Assembly (NCBI GenBank): GCA_001839685.1 | Contig: MLAK01000697.1 | Coordinates: forward strand, 51,967 to 68,702 | Reading direction: 5' to 3' | DNA from: Tritrichomonas foetus | Taxonomy: Eukaryota > Parabasalia > Tritrichomonadida > Tritrichomonadidae | Length of the DNA: 16,736 nucleotides | Part shown: positions 1-9,900 of the stretch, one piece after another | How the letters are laid out: each line of letters begins with the position of its first letter | How positions within the stretch are numbered: position 1 is the first letter of the stretch | Program-made: the position numbers and the translations under genes | The notes under the pieces: generated by a model | Databases searched by the model: none | Told to the model about the DNA's origin: nothing | Seen by the model: the letters and a program-made list of their open reading frames with translations, nothing else

Positions 1-64
<64 letters not shown>
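1..64. repeat. Poly(A) homopolymer at window edge
   Basis: Sixty-four consecutive A residues open the window and are followed by ttaaatcaac. The run is not the poly(A) tail of the neighbouring minus-strand gene, because such a tail would read as T on this strand. It may be a genomic homopolymer, the tail of a plus-strand retrocopy lying off the window, or an assembly-edge artefact. These cannot be told apart here. Confidence 0.9.
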
Positions 65-66
<2 letters not shown>

Positions 67-135
67 AAATCAACAATCATTGATAACTATACTCTTTGAA
101 AAAGAATGGAATTTCTTTTGCAGGGAGCGAATGAA

Positions 136-139
136 TTTA
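136..139 (-). terminator. TAAA poly(A)-signal-like tetramer overlapping the stop
   Basis: Read on the minus strand, the stop codon TAA is the first three bases of TAAA. In Trichomonas the UAAA tetramer, often overlapping the stop, acts as the polyadenylation signal. The assignment here is by analogy. Confidence 0.4.
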
Positions 140-1108
140 TGTGCGCTTACGTGGAATAAGAAGAAGAACTGTCACGGGGCTAAACTTCATATCTCTTACG
201 ACAATTCCATTACGGGTAGCACCAAATTCGGCCATATCTGCACCCTCTACAATAATTGCACATTCATCAGGAACATTTGGTGCCCTTATAACTTCAACTG
301 TTAAACGTTCGATGAGCTTGACAACACTGAAGGAAGTTCCATCTTCATGAATGATTTCATAACGGTCATTTTTGCAGTCAAAGAAAAATCGGAAAAATTT
401 GAATGTATTTCTGGCCAGATTAAATCGCGAAAAAATTTGAGTGAACATCACTTGACTATATTGAATACCTAATTCACCAGTAAGCGAGACTCTGTAGACA
501 GGAACTTCTGCTGTTTGGCGTCTGTATTGATCAAGGGCAACTAGATGAGGAGGATCATCATACATCGTGACAATATTAAAATCGATAATGCGCATTGAAA
601 ATTGTTCGACTTGTGCGTTTTCTTGAGATTTGTAGCCATTGTGCGTAGTCGATGGAAAGAAGAGCGGAGACTGGTCAATGTATAAACGAAGGGTAACTCC
701 TTGAATAAGGAGATCTGAAGGAATATCAATAATTTGGGCTGTTTTTGCGTAATCGTTTTCTGAAACAGCCATAACTTCATATATGTTTTTCACTGTCGAG
801 TAACGAACAGGATTTGTGGATTGCTTTAATTTCGAATGAATGAAGAGGCATCCGCTATGAAGGGCAATGGCTGCAATGTCACTATTTGGCGTGTAGTATA
901 TCGACCCAAAAACTTTGTTATCTCGAACAGGAGGGTACTGGAAAGAGATGTACAGATGGGATACAAAAATTTGGATAATTTCACCGATTTGTGGGTGTAG
1001 AGATTGAATGGAAAAGCCTTCATGGTATTCAATTGTATCGACTGTATTTGGAATATTTAGTGCTGGGGAATAATGCTTGGATTGTGTTGGAACAGGTTCA
1101 TCAATCAT
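137..1108 (-). CDS. Rxt3-like protein (putative histone deacetylase complex subunit)
   Basis: This gene encodes a 323-residue protein that starts at the first ATG of the frame and ends at TAA. Residues 66-86 read VFGSIYYTPNSDIAAIALHSG. This matches the pattern of the Rxt3 family (W/F-G-x-x-x-Y-T-x-x-S-D-x-x-A-x-x-x-H-S-G), whose yeast member belongs to the Rpd3L histone deacetylase complex. Further family-like segments follow: residues 140-161 (LRLYIDQ then STTHNGYKS) and 170-180 (FSMRIIDFNIV). The C-terminal 120 residues are mixed alpha/beta and I do not recognise them. No signal peptide or membrane segment is seen. A nuclear role in chromatin deacetylation is inferred from the family. The stop overlaps a TAAA tetramer (TAAATTC), as expected of a trichomonad polyadenylation signal. 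It is divergent from the CARMIL-like gene. The family call rests on recalled motifs, not on a profile search. Confidence 0.65.
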   Translation of the reverse strand: MIDEPVPTQSKHYSPALNIPNTVDTIEYHEGFSIQSLHPQIGEIIQIFVSHLYISFQYPPVRDNKVFGSIYYTPNSDIAAIALHSGCLFIHSKLKQSTNPVRYSTVKNIYEVMAVSENDYAKTAQIIDIPSDLLIQGVTLRLYIDQSPLFFPSTTHNGYKSQENAQVEQFSMRIIDFNIVTMYDDPPHLVALDQYRRQTAEVPVYRVSLTGELGIQYSQVMFTQIFSRFNLARNTFKFFRFFFDCKNDRYEIIHEDGTSFSVVKLIERLTVEVIRAPNVPDECAIIVEGADMAEFGATRNGIVVRDMKFSPVTVLLLIPRKRT

Positions 1109-1118
1109 AATAGATATT

Positions 1119-1124
1119 TGACCT
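1119..1124 (-). promoter_or_regulatory. AGGTCA motif upstream of the Rxt3-like gene
   Basis: On the minus strand AGGTCAAAT begins 16 nt before the ATG. The same motif begins 17 nt before the bromodomain gene's ATG, and AGGTGA begins 18 nt before the CARMIL-like ATG. The constant spacing suggests a core promoter or start-site element. A partial second copy (AGGTCAATTT) lies further upstream. Function is unproven. Confidence 0.35.
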
Positions 1125-2185
1125 AAGTTTCACCTTTAAATTGACCTGTTTATTATATTCACCAATGATATTAGTAAATTCACCAGAATAAAGTGAAAGT
1201 GCTTATGCTGGAAATGTGATCTAAAAAACACTATCATGAATTTCTGAGAAATATTTTCTGGTCATAGAAAAAGTTATATAATAAATAATCCACATCAGCC
1301 TCTCAAAGTTGGTTGAGTTCATCTTTTATTTTCCTGGAAATTTACATGATACAATGGATAATATACAACGATGTGAAATTAATTTTGTGATTGATAACTA
1401 CACAGCAAAAATAAAGTATTGAAAATAATCTGCTTTTTGAAAGGTGTAACAAAAATTTATTGAAGACTCCATCATCTGATTCACACTTTTTAATGAGGAA
1501 TTCTTCATCGTTAGAGGCAAAAATCTAATAAATCATTTGATTTGTCTGACAATCCTTCAGATTGTCGATCACTCATCATAAAACTTTTAATTTTTATTCG
1601 AATATTTGTATTAGCCGAAAAAATCCTTTCAATAATATTTTGATCAAAATTTCATTCCCCAAAATATTTTAGGAAAATTGAACTCTATTTTTGCAAAATA
1701 TATAAAAATTTAGTTCTTGATAATCGGAAAAATAAAATGATATTTAACAATAAATGGGAATAAATGAATTTAAATTTTTGGTTTTCATTTCAATGTTTGT
1801 ATGTTAAATATCTCAATCAAAAAAGGTAAAAAGCACTCATCAACTCGTAATTATATCACAGATTCCAATATAAATGATTATATATGACTTGAAAATATGA
1901 TATTACATATGTATCAAAAAGACTCTCCGTATCTAACTTATCACTTCACTTCATATAGTGAATTCAGACAGACTAATAACAACTTTTTGTATTTGATTCG
2001 TCATTCGAACTGACTTTTTCACGGTTTTTGTTAAATTCATTTTATCACTTTTTAATATAATGTTGTTTGGAAACATTCTGAAAGTAACTTTCGAGTTCAT
2101 TCCTTTTTCTGAATTCGCATAAACTTCACAAAAAAGTTCGAAATGAATTGATGTGATTGGTAACACTTTCAATTTTTGTTATCGA

Positions 2186-2190
2186 TCATA
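2186..2190 (+). promoter_or_regulatory. Weak Inr-like TCATA upstream of the CARMIL-like gene
   Basis: TCATA fits the trichomonad initiator consensus TCAYW, but it lies 42 nt before the ATG, farther than is typical for these short leaders. It is therefore a weak candidate. The AGGTGA motif at 2212-2217 is closer to the ATG. Confidence 0.15.
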
Positions 2191-2211
2191 AATCTATAAA
2201 AATAATTTGAA

Positions 2212-2217
2212 AGGTGA
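2212..2217 (+). promoter_or_regulatory. AGGTGA motif upstream of the CARMIL-like gene
   Basis: AGGTGACTAT starts 18 nt before the ATG. It matches AGGTCA at 16 and 17 nt before the start codons at 1108 and 14856. It is the plus-strand member of the proposed shared start-proximal element. Confidence 0.3.
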
Positions 2218-2229
2218 CTATATTTAGAA

Positions 2230-5200
2230 ATGGCGAATATTTATGTGAATGATTCAGTGATCAGCACTTTCCCAAAATTCTCTCACCCATTAACCCCACC
2301 TCTTTTCATCGAAAAAGGAACCATGCCATGCCATGACCAAAAAAAGGCCAAGAAGGCCATTTTTTATATCAACATATGCGGCGTTTACTTCCTTCGCCCA
2401 ATTAAGCTCACGAAGTTTTATAAGCTATCTCAGTTCATTCCAATTTTTTCAATTACCGAAATTAGCTATGTCGATCCAACCAAGAGGCGTATTGTCACCA
2501 AAGGACGATCTCTTTACATCCAATGTGAACACTGTGACCAAGCTGTTTCCCAAATATTATCAGCTCGAAAAATCATCTATCAGGACATTACCGAACCTTT
2601 TAAGACCAAAATTACTGGATTCCCTATTGAGCCAACGATCCCAGAAACGTTTCCAACGGGAAATTGTTCGATTACGGCATTAAGATATATTTCGTTCTGT
2701 GCTCGATTTTTCAGAACTCCAGACGAAAACATGATCAAAGTATTAAATAATTACGATCCAGCCCACTGTTCAGTCATAACGTTCGACGAAACTTGCATTG
2801 CTCCCGATACTCTGAAATGCATTTGTATTCCACTTCTCCAGCTCAAAGGATTAACTACGATTCATTTCAAGAACTATGCTCCGTTTTGCGTTGCAAGAAT
2901 TGTGCATAATATTATCAAGCATTCCTATCGAATCAGCACGTTTATCTTCGAGGACTATAGTACGATCGTTCCAGAACAACTTCGTTTCGTAAAAACCAGA
3001 GGAAGGGGCGTTCTTTCGCTCGTTTTCAAGAATTGTCATTTCCAAGAATCCACGGCCGAAAAAATCTTCCAGCAGCTTGGTGAATACCCAGGTGAAATTC
3101 AAAGGCTTTCGTTGATTCGTTTTGACCTCACAGCCCACAGCTGGAAGGTACTTTTTGATACAATCACACATTCTCGTCCATTTATGACACTTGAAGTGCT
3201 TGAAATTGAACAAATCGACTCAAGAGCATTTTATGATGAGCAAGTAAGTGAAACAATTTCATCATTACTTCGACATTGCCGATTCGTTCTCAAGTTGTCT
3301 GTTTCATCTTGGACACAGCCAATTCATTTTGGATTAAACAATTTCGTGAATTGCTCCTTGCTTTCCGAAGTTGTTTTGTGCGATCAAGACATGACACAGC
3401 CGCTTCCAGATGATTTCAGAATGCTCAGAATGATTCATCACCTTGACTTGAGTCGTTGTGACTTCACATTTATGTCACTCAAGTCACTTTTCAGGGCAAT
3501 TTCTGCACATCCAGCAAGAGTTCCAATCAGTCTTGTGTTGGCAGACATCAAGCTTCCTGAATCGCACTGGCATAACCTCTACTCAAATCTTGACTCATTC
3601 CCACCTATCCAGTGCATTCGTGATTTGAATTGGAGTGGAAATCTCATCGAATCTGATTACATTCAACAGTTTGCTAACTTTTTCTTAAATACTCAGTGTC
3701 TCAGATTCCTCACACTCGACCGTTGCTTCAGTTCACAACAAGTCGATGAATTAAGACAACTTCTGTCATACATTCCACAAGGTCGACTTTTCGGAATTTC
3801 TATCGGAGGAAGCACAGAAAGAAACTTCGGTGGCAATATCAACGCATTGCTTGATGCACTTAACACCTTATCAGATCTTCATTTTCTTCATTTGAACGCT
3901 CAGCGTTTATCAGATGTTGATACAACTGCTGTTTTTGACTTTGTATCAAGAAATACATCACTCGTTGAAGTTTCATTCGATGAAACAAACATTTCCGACC
4001 AAAACCGATTTTATGAGTTTTATCATAATTTATGTAATATCAGCACTCTTGAATCGGTTGCACGTCCACTCAATGATATTGTAAGATTATTTGGTCGAAA
4101 ATTAACCAATGTTATGAATCCATCAGCCTACGAACAGTTTGCAAGTGAGATTCGTACAAAGAATGATATGATGACACCAACATGCCGCGGATTCTTCTAT
4201 TGCAAATTTGATTCTTGCACGAAATTTGATGCTCATCGTTATGATTCTTTCACACAAAGATTCCCAGCTGCGTATTTCTATCTCGATCGAATTGATTATT
4301 TTGGCTTAAAGCGCGAGAATGCAAAGAGACCACTTCCATCACTCACAGCAGTCAATTTAAGACATGCAATTAAACATTTATCAGATATTCATAAAAGATA
4401 TCTTTCTGATCCAGAACGAATTCCTCGTTATCGTGCATCAAGTTCAGTTTTACTTCCATGGTCTCCTGGAAGCGCATTCTCAGATACTTCCGATTCTACT
4501 GCCAATTACGCGTTCATGAACCAAGGCTATGGAAACGAAGAAGACTTCTCAACGACAACCGGATTCGGATTTGGTAACCAATTCTATGAAACAATGGGAC
4601 CAAATACCGCATTCTTCGCAACAAGCGAATTCGATATTGGAACAGGAATGATGGATTCACTCGAGCCACTTCAACCAATCGATAGTGATAATCAATTCAT
4701 GTTTACTCCAGATGGCGATGATTTCTTACTTGCACCAGATGGCGCAGTCGAAATTGAAGCACCACAATTCTTCACTGATTTGCCTCCACCGCCTGAAGAA
4801 GAGAAGAAGGTTGAACCACCAGCACCTGAGCCTCAAAATAACTTTGGAGCTCCATTCGAATCACTCGAGCCACTCCAACCACTTGAACCATTAGAGCTCA
4901 CACCAATGGAGCCTTTACAACCACTTGATCAAATGGGATTGGCCCCACTTGAACCGCTTGATCCAATGCCATTCAATCCAGATTTGGTACCACTTGAACC
5001 TCTACAGCCTCTTCAATCACTCGATCCACCAACTTCAACTGTAAACGTCAACCAAACAACTGTGACAACGACTACAACAGTTACCAGAGAAGTAAATGTA
5101 ATTCAACAACAGCAACAAACAAACGTTGAAATTTCCTTAAAAGAAAATCGAAACTTCATGAATACATTGAACCAATATGCATCAAACGAAGTATTTGAAC

Positions 5201-6456
5201 CAACACCTGAAATGCCTGAAATTGATGATTCACAGGTTGTTTCAAGAAATGTTCAACAACCAAGCGAAGTTACAGAAGTCAAACCACTCCTTACATCCAC
5301 CGTTAAGGGAAGAAACAGAAGCATTGGACCTGCAATGGATGCTCCACCAGAAATGATCAGTCTTTCAATTCCACCACCTGTTGTAAACTCCACCACCACC
5401 ACCACAACAACAACAACAAACAATGTTCAAATGACGATTCCACCACCAGTTCAAGGACTTGTTATTCCTCCACCACAGCAGAAACCACCAATGACAATTC
5501 CACCACCAGTTGTTCCACAAATGAGGATTTCACAGCCACCTCCATTCCTTCAAGCAAATCAACCACCTTCTCCTGCACCACAGCCTACTCCTCCACCAGT
5601 GTCAAAGCCACCAAAGATTGCCACCAATCAAATCATTATCGTTCCACCAGTAGTGAAGCAACCAGAACCAGCTAAACCACCTGAACAGCCACATCCTGAA
5701 CCACAATTCAAGACAACAATCACTACAAATGTTTATGAAGTTAAACAAGATACCAAACAAGTCGAAGAAAAATCGCAAGTACAGCCAGGACCACAACCAC
5801 CAAAGCTTGAAGCCAAACCATATGTTCAAGTACAACCACAGCCATGGCCAGCACCACCACCAAAACCAGCAGGACCAGGTATTCAAGTAGGAGTTGGTGC
5901 TCCATCACCAACACCAATTTCGATTCCTCCTCCACCAGGCGTTGTGACATCACAACAATACATTCCATCATCAAAAGACGTCAATTTACCAAAATCACCA
6001 GCACGTGCGCCAATGCCAAAGAAACACATTCCGAAGTTCCCAAGTTCTGCAGGATCGTTGAATTTGCTTCAAATCCCTGGTGCTGGTCATGCTAACGTTC
6101 AACCCACAAAAAGATCAGTGAAACTTACAGATGGAAGTGTTGTTCAAATTGAAGAACCACATAAGCTTACCTTGCCAACTAATGAAAGCATTCCAAGACC
6201 ACAACCATTCGATGATATCGACATAGATGATATTTCTGCACTTTCAAAGAACGCAGTGAGCGCAGAAACACCAAAACTTGCAACAATTGAACCAGTAAAC
6301 AACAGTGCAAGCTTCTATGAAAGTAACGATTTACCATTTGCACTTTTGAAACCTTCAAGTGGAATTAAGATAGGCAACATGAGTCATCCACTTCAACAAA
6401 GAAGAATTGTACCACCACCAACAATTAGAATTCTTGGAGTACCATCCGAGTGGTGA
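2230..6456 (+). CDS. CARMIL-like leucine-rich-repeat protein with long proline-rich tail
   Basis: This gene encodes 1408 residues from the first ATG to TGA. Residues about 1-130 look like the PH-like N-terminal domain of trichomonad CARMIL-type proteins (beta-rich, ending in a helix around QILSARKIIYQ). Residues about 180-610 form an irregular array of long, ribonuclease-inhibitor-like LRRs, with units such as LTTIHFKN, IHHLDLSRCDF, LRFLTLDRCF and LHFLHLNAQRL. Residues about 610-740 are helical. The rest is low-complexity: four LEPLQP-type blocks in about 806-935, threonine runs near 943 and 1055, repeated IPPP/TIPPP segments in about 1040-1160, then more P- and Q-rich sequence. CARMIL proteins link membranes to actin by binding capping protein and myosin I. 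I see no clear capping-protein interaction motif, so regulation of capping protein is not established. The IPPP runs resemble profilin- or SH3-binding sequence. A role in the cytoplasmic actin cortex is inferred. Confidence 0.75.
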   Translation: MANIYVNDSVISTFPKFSHPLTPPLFIEKGTMPCHDQKKAKKAIFYINICGVYFLRPIKLTKFYKLSQFIPIFSITEISYVDPTKRRIVTKGRSLYIQCEHCDQAVSQILSARKIIYQDITEPFKTKITGFPIEPTIPETFPTGNCSITALRYISFCARFFRTPDENMIKVLNNYDPAHCSVITFDETCIAPDTLKCICIPLLQLKGLTTIHFKNYAPFCVARIVHNIIKHSYRISTFIFEDYSTIVPEQLRFVKTRGRGVLSLVFKNCHFQESTAEKIFQQLGEYPGEIQRLSLIRFDLTAHSWKVLFDTITHSRPFMTLEVLEIEQIDSRAFYDEQVSETISSLLRHCRFVLKLSVSSWTQPIHFGLNNFVNCSLLSEVVLCDQDMTQPLPDDFRMLRMIHHLDLSRCDFTFMSLKSLFRAISAHPARVPISLVLADIKLPESHWHNLYSNLDSFPPIQCIRDLNWSGNLIESDYIQQFANFFLNTQCLRFLTLDRCFSSQQVDELRQLLSYIPQGRLFGISIGGSTERNFGGNINALLDALNTLSDLHFLHLNAQRLSDVDTTAVFDFVSRNTSLVEVSFDETNISDQNRFYEFYHNLCNISTLESVARPLNDIVRLFGRKLTNVMNPSAYEQFASEIRTKNDMMTPTCRGFFYCKFDSCTKFDAHRYDSFTQRFPAAYFYLDRIDYFGLKRENAKRPLPSLTAVNLRHAIKHLSDIHKRYLSDPERIPRYRASSSVLLPWSPGSAFSDTSDSTANYAFMNQGYGNEEDFSTTTGFGFGNQFYETMGPNTAFFATSEFDIGTGMMDSLEPLQPIDSDNQFMFTPDGDDFLLAPDGAVEIEAPQFFTDLPPPPEEEKKVEPPAPEPQNNFGAPFESLEPLQPLEPLELTPMEPLQPLDQMGLAPLEPLDPMPFNPDLVPLEPLQPLQSLDPPTSTVNVNQTTVTTTTTVTREVNVIQQQQQTNVEISLKENRNFMNTLNQYASNEVFEPTPEMPEIDDSQVVSRNVQQPSEVTEVKPLLTSTVKGRNRSIGPAMDAPPEMISLSIPPPVVNSTTTTTTTTTNNVQMTIPPPVQGLVIPPPQQKPPMTIPPPVVPQMRISQPPPFLQANQPPSPAPQPTPPPVSKPPKIATNQIIIVPPVVKQPEPAKPPEQPHPEPQFKTTITTNVYEVKQDTKQVEEKSQVQPGPQPPKLEAKPYVQVQPQPWPAPPPKPAGPGIQVGVGAPSPTPISIPPPPGVVTSQQYIPSSKDVNLPKSPARAPMPKKHIPKFPSSAGSLNLLQIPGAGHANVQPTKRSVKLTDGSVVQIEEPHKLTLPTNESIPRPQPFDDIDIDDISALSKNAVSAETPKLATIEPVNNSASFYESNDLPFALLKPSSGIKIGNMSHPLQQRRIVPPPTIRILGVPSEW
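4651..5030 (+). repeat. Coding PLEPLQPL repeat in the CARMIL-like protein
   Basis: The encoded stretch contains repeated LEPLQP, PLEPL and MEPLQPL units with mostly ccx-ctt-gaa codon runs. The repeats are acidic, proline-spaced and degenerate. They look like internal expansion of a short linear motif rather than a folded domain. Confidence 0.7.
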
Positions 6457-6927
6457 GTTACATTAAATAAATATTGAATATCAAAAGTTTGATGATTTTT
6501 TTCTACTCTTTTTAAACCTTTAAACAAAATGTATAAATTATCTTTTTATATGAAATATCCTATGAACGAAAAAGAAAACCAAAATCACCTAAGTTAGTTT
6601 TTCCGTTTATAAAATTTATATCACAAATTAATGGATGAAGACAGCAGATGAAGAATATAGTTTTAAGAAGTTTGAAGGGGATATAAATATATTTCATACT
6701 GACCAGAGCGTCTTAGAGCGAAATGAAGAACATTTTTACTTTCGGAAATAATATTTTAACAATAATAATTACATAAAGATGAAAACTTTCAAAAAGAAAT
6801 CAAAAAGTTTTTGTAATAAATATCATTTTAAAAAATATATATACATCGCTTTCATTTTTTTTCCAAATAAATTTAAATATTGGAAAATTGTCATTCATCG
6901 AAAAACTCATCAACTACTCGATAGAAG
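6457..6927. other. Convergent intergenic region
   Basis: This is 471 bp of AT-rich DNA between two 3' ends. Apart from the TAAA tetramers near its left edge, no ORF, RNA gene or repeat stands out. Confidence 0.7.
6464..6471 (+). terminator. Tandem TAAA poly(A)-signal-like tetramers
   Basis: TAAATAAA begins 8 nt after the TGA stop of the CARMIL-like gene. This matches the position and sequence of trichomonad UAAA polyadenylation signals. The call is by analogy only. Confidence 0.35.
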
Positions 6928-9900
6928 TTAATAAAGTTTGTACTCACTCACCTTTGTGAGGAGATCTGCTTGTTCTTGTTCACCAAGATCGATGAGTTTT
7001 GCAGAAACTTTGCTCATTCCTCCATTCATTGCAGCAAGAATTAAACCTTCACCAGAGTATTTGGTTTCGATGAGCTTCTGAAGAATTTCTTTAAGTTGTT
7101 CAAACATTTCATCGGTATTCTGAGAACGTATGTTTGTAAGAGACATTGCTTCTTTAATACTTCCAATTTCTACAAGTTTAGTTACTGCATCTTTCCACAT
7201 GCCCGAAAGCATCAAAATTTCAATAGCGTCGTCACTGAAATCATCCAAAAAGAGTTGTCCAACAGCTTCTCTCACTGCAACACTATTTGGTGTTGTTTGA
7301 AGGAGAATTGATTTATAAATATTCATAATATGGAATGGTGAATCTTTGGGTGTTTGTAAAGCAATAACTCTGGCTTTTTCACTATCGCCGAGCTTCATAT
7401 TTATGTGCATAGTAAGTTGGTTAAGTTCAGAATTCGTAGAAACTAAATCACGAATTGAACTAAGTTGTTGGCGCTTACGAAGTGGGTATTTCATGCTATT
7501 TATTATGTTTCTAGCATGCGGGATACCAAATACTTCAGTGAGTCGAATAACATCACGTACATTTGGTGATCCATTTGTCATGGCTGTGACTGCATCTTTG
7601 AATAAAACACTCCAAACATTACGTGGACGCATAATCATGCATCTCGTGATTACTGGTGAATAGTGTGGCTTAATACTTTCAAAGCTGTATAATGATTTCA
7701 TGTTCTTGTCTTTAGTCTGTGGTGTATAAGTTTTAAGAACAGATAAAACACCCTTTCCAACAGGACGAATGACGAATTCTTCTGGTGAAGAAGGATGAAT
7801 CTCTTTAATTGGGAATGGAACCATGGCTTCAATTGCACCACTACGTGAAATTATATAAGCATTGTTCTTTATATCAGTAACAATCATGTTTGTTGCCGTA
7901 TGGTTAACAATTGAAACAACAGAATTTTTAATGTTTGCAATTTCGGTAAGCTGGTATGGATTGAAATCAATAGTGAAAAGCTTACCAGTCGTACAACCAA
8001 TAATTAAGCTGTTCTTCTTCCATAAAACAGCATTCACTTTCTTCACTTTTTCAAGTTTATGTGTTGAAGTCACTCTCATATGTTGTAAGTTTTTGTCAAA
8101 TTCAACAAACTTAATTTTCGCTTCGTGGAAAAGAAGTGCACGGTTGTTTTGGCTGGCAAAGCTAACCATAACTTTTGAAGAAAATGTAGAAGACCAAATC
8201 ATAGTTGGAACAGATTGTACTAAATTAATAAATGTAACTAAATTTTCATTCATTATAATGGCAGCAAGTTGTTTGTTATCACTAAGAACAATTGAAGTGA
8301 TTGGAAGATTGAAAATATTTAACCTTTCACCAAGAACTGGATTAACTTTTCGAGTTTTTACATTAATTATATAAAGATGGTTATAAATGTGGCCTTTTTT
8401 GGTTTCAGTTCCATAAGCGAGGATTTTAACTGGTGAAATCCATTCAACCATTTTTAATGGACAATCGCAGATCTTGAAATGCAAGTAAATACTACGACTG
8501 TTTCCATATCGAATGGGTTCAAGTGCTCGATTACCATAAAACACTTTCTTTGCATTATCTGCAATCATCTTGATTTGATCATTATTTTGCCCTGAGTTTT
8601 TAGTACGCATAGAAAGTGCACGCTGGCGGCGGGAATTTGCAAGGAGTTGTTGATCGGCATGAGCATTACGGAATTGGTTTGGAAGGGGTGCAGCAAATGA
8701 TGGAATTGTTTCTTGGTTCTCTGTCCCTTCAGCATTGTTGACGAATCTAGGTCCACGGCGTCTCCCTGGAAGTGGAAGTCCTTTCATTGGGGTAAATGAC
8801 GGAATTGAACTTGTATTGGCATTTCCAGATCCAAGTGCTGGTCCTAAAGCTTCAGATGATGTCAATGGAGGTGGAGCATCAAATGAAGGAACTGCTTCGT
8901 TATTTTCATTTTCTGGAGTTGAAGCTGGTGCTGGATTCGAATCTGTTTGAGTTGGAGCGGGCGGTCTTGTTTCAGTTTTTTGTTGATCGGTTTGTTGTTT
9001 GGGTTGTTGTGCTTGAGATGTTTGTTTCAATTGTTGCTTTGACGGAACATGCTTTTGTTGAGGTGATGGATCATTTTGTGAAGAAGTTGGAGCTTTGGGA
9101 ATAGATTTTTTTGGTGATTTTGGAATAGGCGGTTTTTCTCCACCCTCTCCACCTTGTTCTTTAGTTTGTTGTTGTTGTGGCTGCTGCTGCTGTTGTTGTT
9201 GAGGATGCTGAGGCGCTTGCGTTTGTTCTTGTTTCGGTTGTGGTTTTGTTTCCTGTTTTGGCTGTTCTTTTTGTTGTTCTTTTGGCTGTTCAGATTCATC
9301 TTTCTTTTTGTTTTCTTGTAGAATAGGCGCTTTTCCGTTCAAAGTTATCAAATATTCATCATTTACGAGTTTTGCAGGAACCACTTGTCCATTGAAAAGC
9401 TGTGTACCTTCCTTAAAATCAGGGAGGGCTTTTTTGGCAATTTTTGAAAGTCGCCTTCTTTGCCTCGAAACGATTGATTGTTGAGCAATTATTTCCATAT
9501 CATGGTTTATTTCTCCAGAAAGCATCTTTAGATCGACTTCACAGCTGACTCTCTGAATAGCTTCGTCCGATGAATTTTTCCTTGACCTCTTCGGTTTATT
9601 CATTGGGCCAGGAGTGTTTGTGCCAGTGTTATCATCTTGATTGCTCTTCTTTCTTTTTAATGGAATTTGAACAGCGGACGGTGTTGGCTTCGTAGCAAAA
9701 ACAGACCCATTCATACTACAGATGAGCATTCCACCGCCACGAAAACAGAAATTAGTTGGCTTTTCATTGAGAAGTTTTTTCCGTGATGCAATGAAAAGTT
9801 TATCGTTATGAACTTTAACCGTCGTCAACCACCAGTTCCAGGAAACAAAAATAATTTTGTCGTTTTTACAAATATATGTTGGCTGATAGTCATGTGGCAA

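Larger units (their letters stand above)
1109..2229. other. Divergent intergenic region between the Rxt3-like and CARMIL-like genes
   Basis: This is 1121 bp of AT-rich sequence that should hold both divergent promoters. No ATG-initiated ORF of coding character is present. A small perfect hairpin (GACAATC, loop CTTCA, GATTGTC) lies at 1548-1566. A stretch at about 1189-1206 resembles one near 12311. No RNA gene or mobile element was recognised. Confidence 0.7.

Noticed and set aside
1..64. A run as the poly(A) tail of the Rxt3-like gene
   Set aside because: The gene is on the minus strand, so its tail would appear as T on this strand.
1548..1566. 7-bp perfect hairpin GACAATC-CTTCA-GATTGTC
   Set aside because: It is too short to distinguish from chance in more than 1 kb of spacer, and no T-run or gene end lies beside it.
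1951..2172. 73-codon minus-strand frame in the divergent spacer
   Set aside because: It begins with TTG, the first ATG lies well inside, there is no recognisable domain, and composition is AT-driven.
5602..5974. Tryptophan-, leucine- and valine-rich minus-strand frames
   Set aside because: They are antisense to the proline-rich CCA-biased codons of the CARMIL-like gene. TGG on the opposite strand explains the composition.
7862..8374. 170-codon plus-strand frame
   Set aside because: It lies fully antisense to the second propeller of the WDR11-like gene, with hydrophobic composition typical of a shadow frame.
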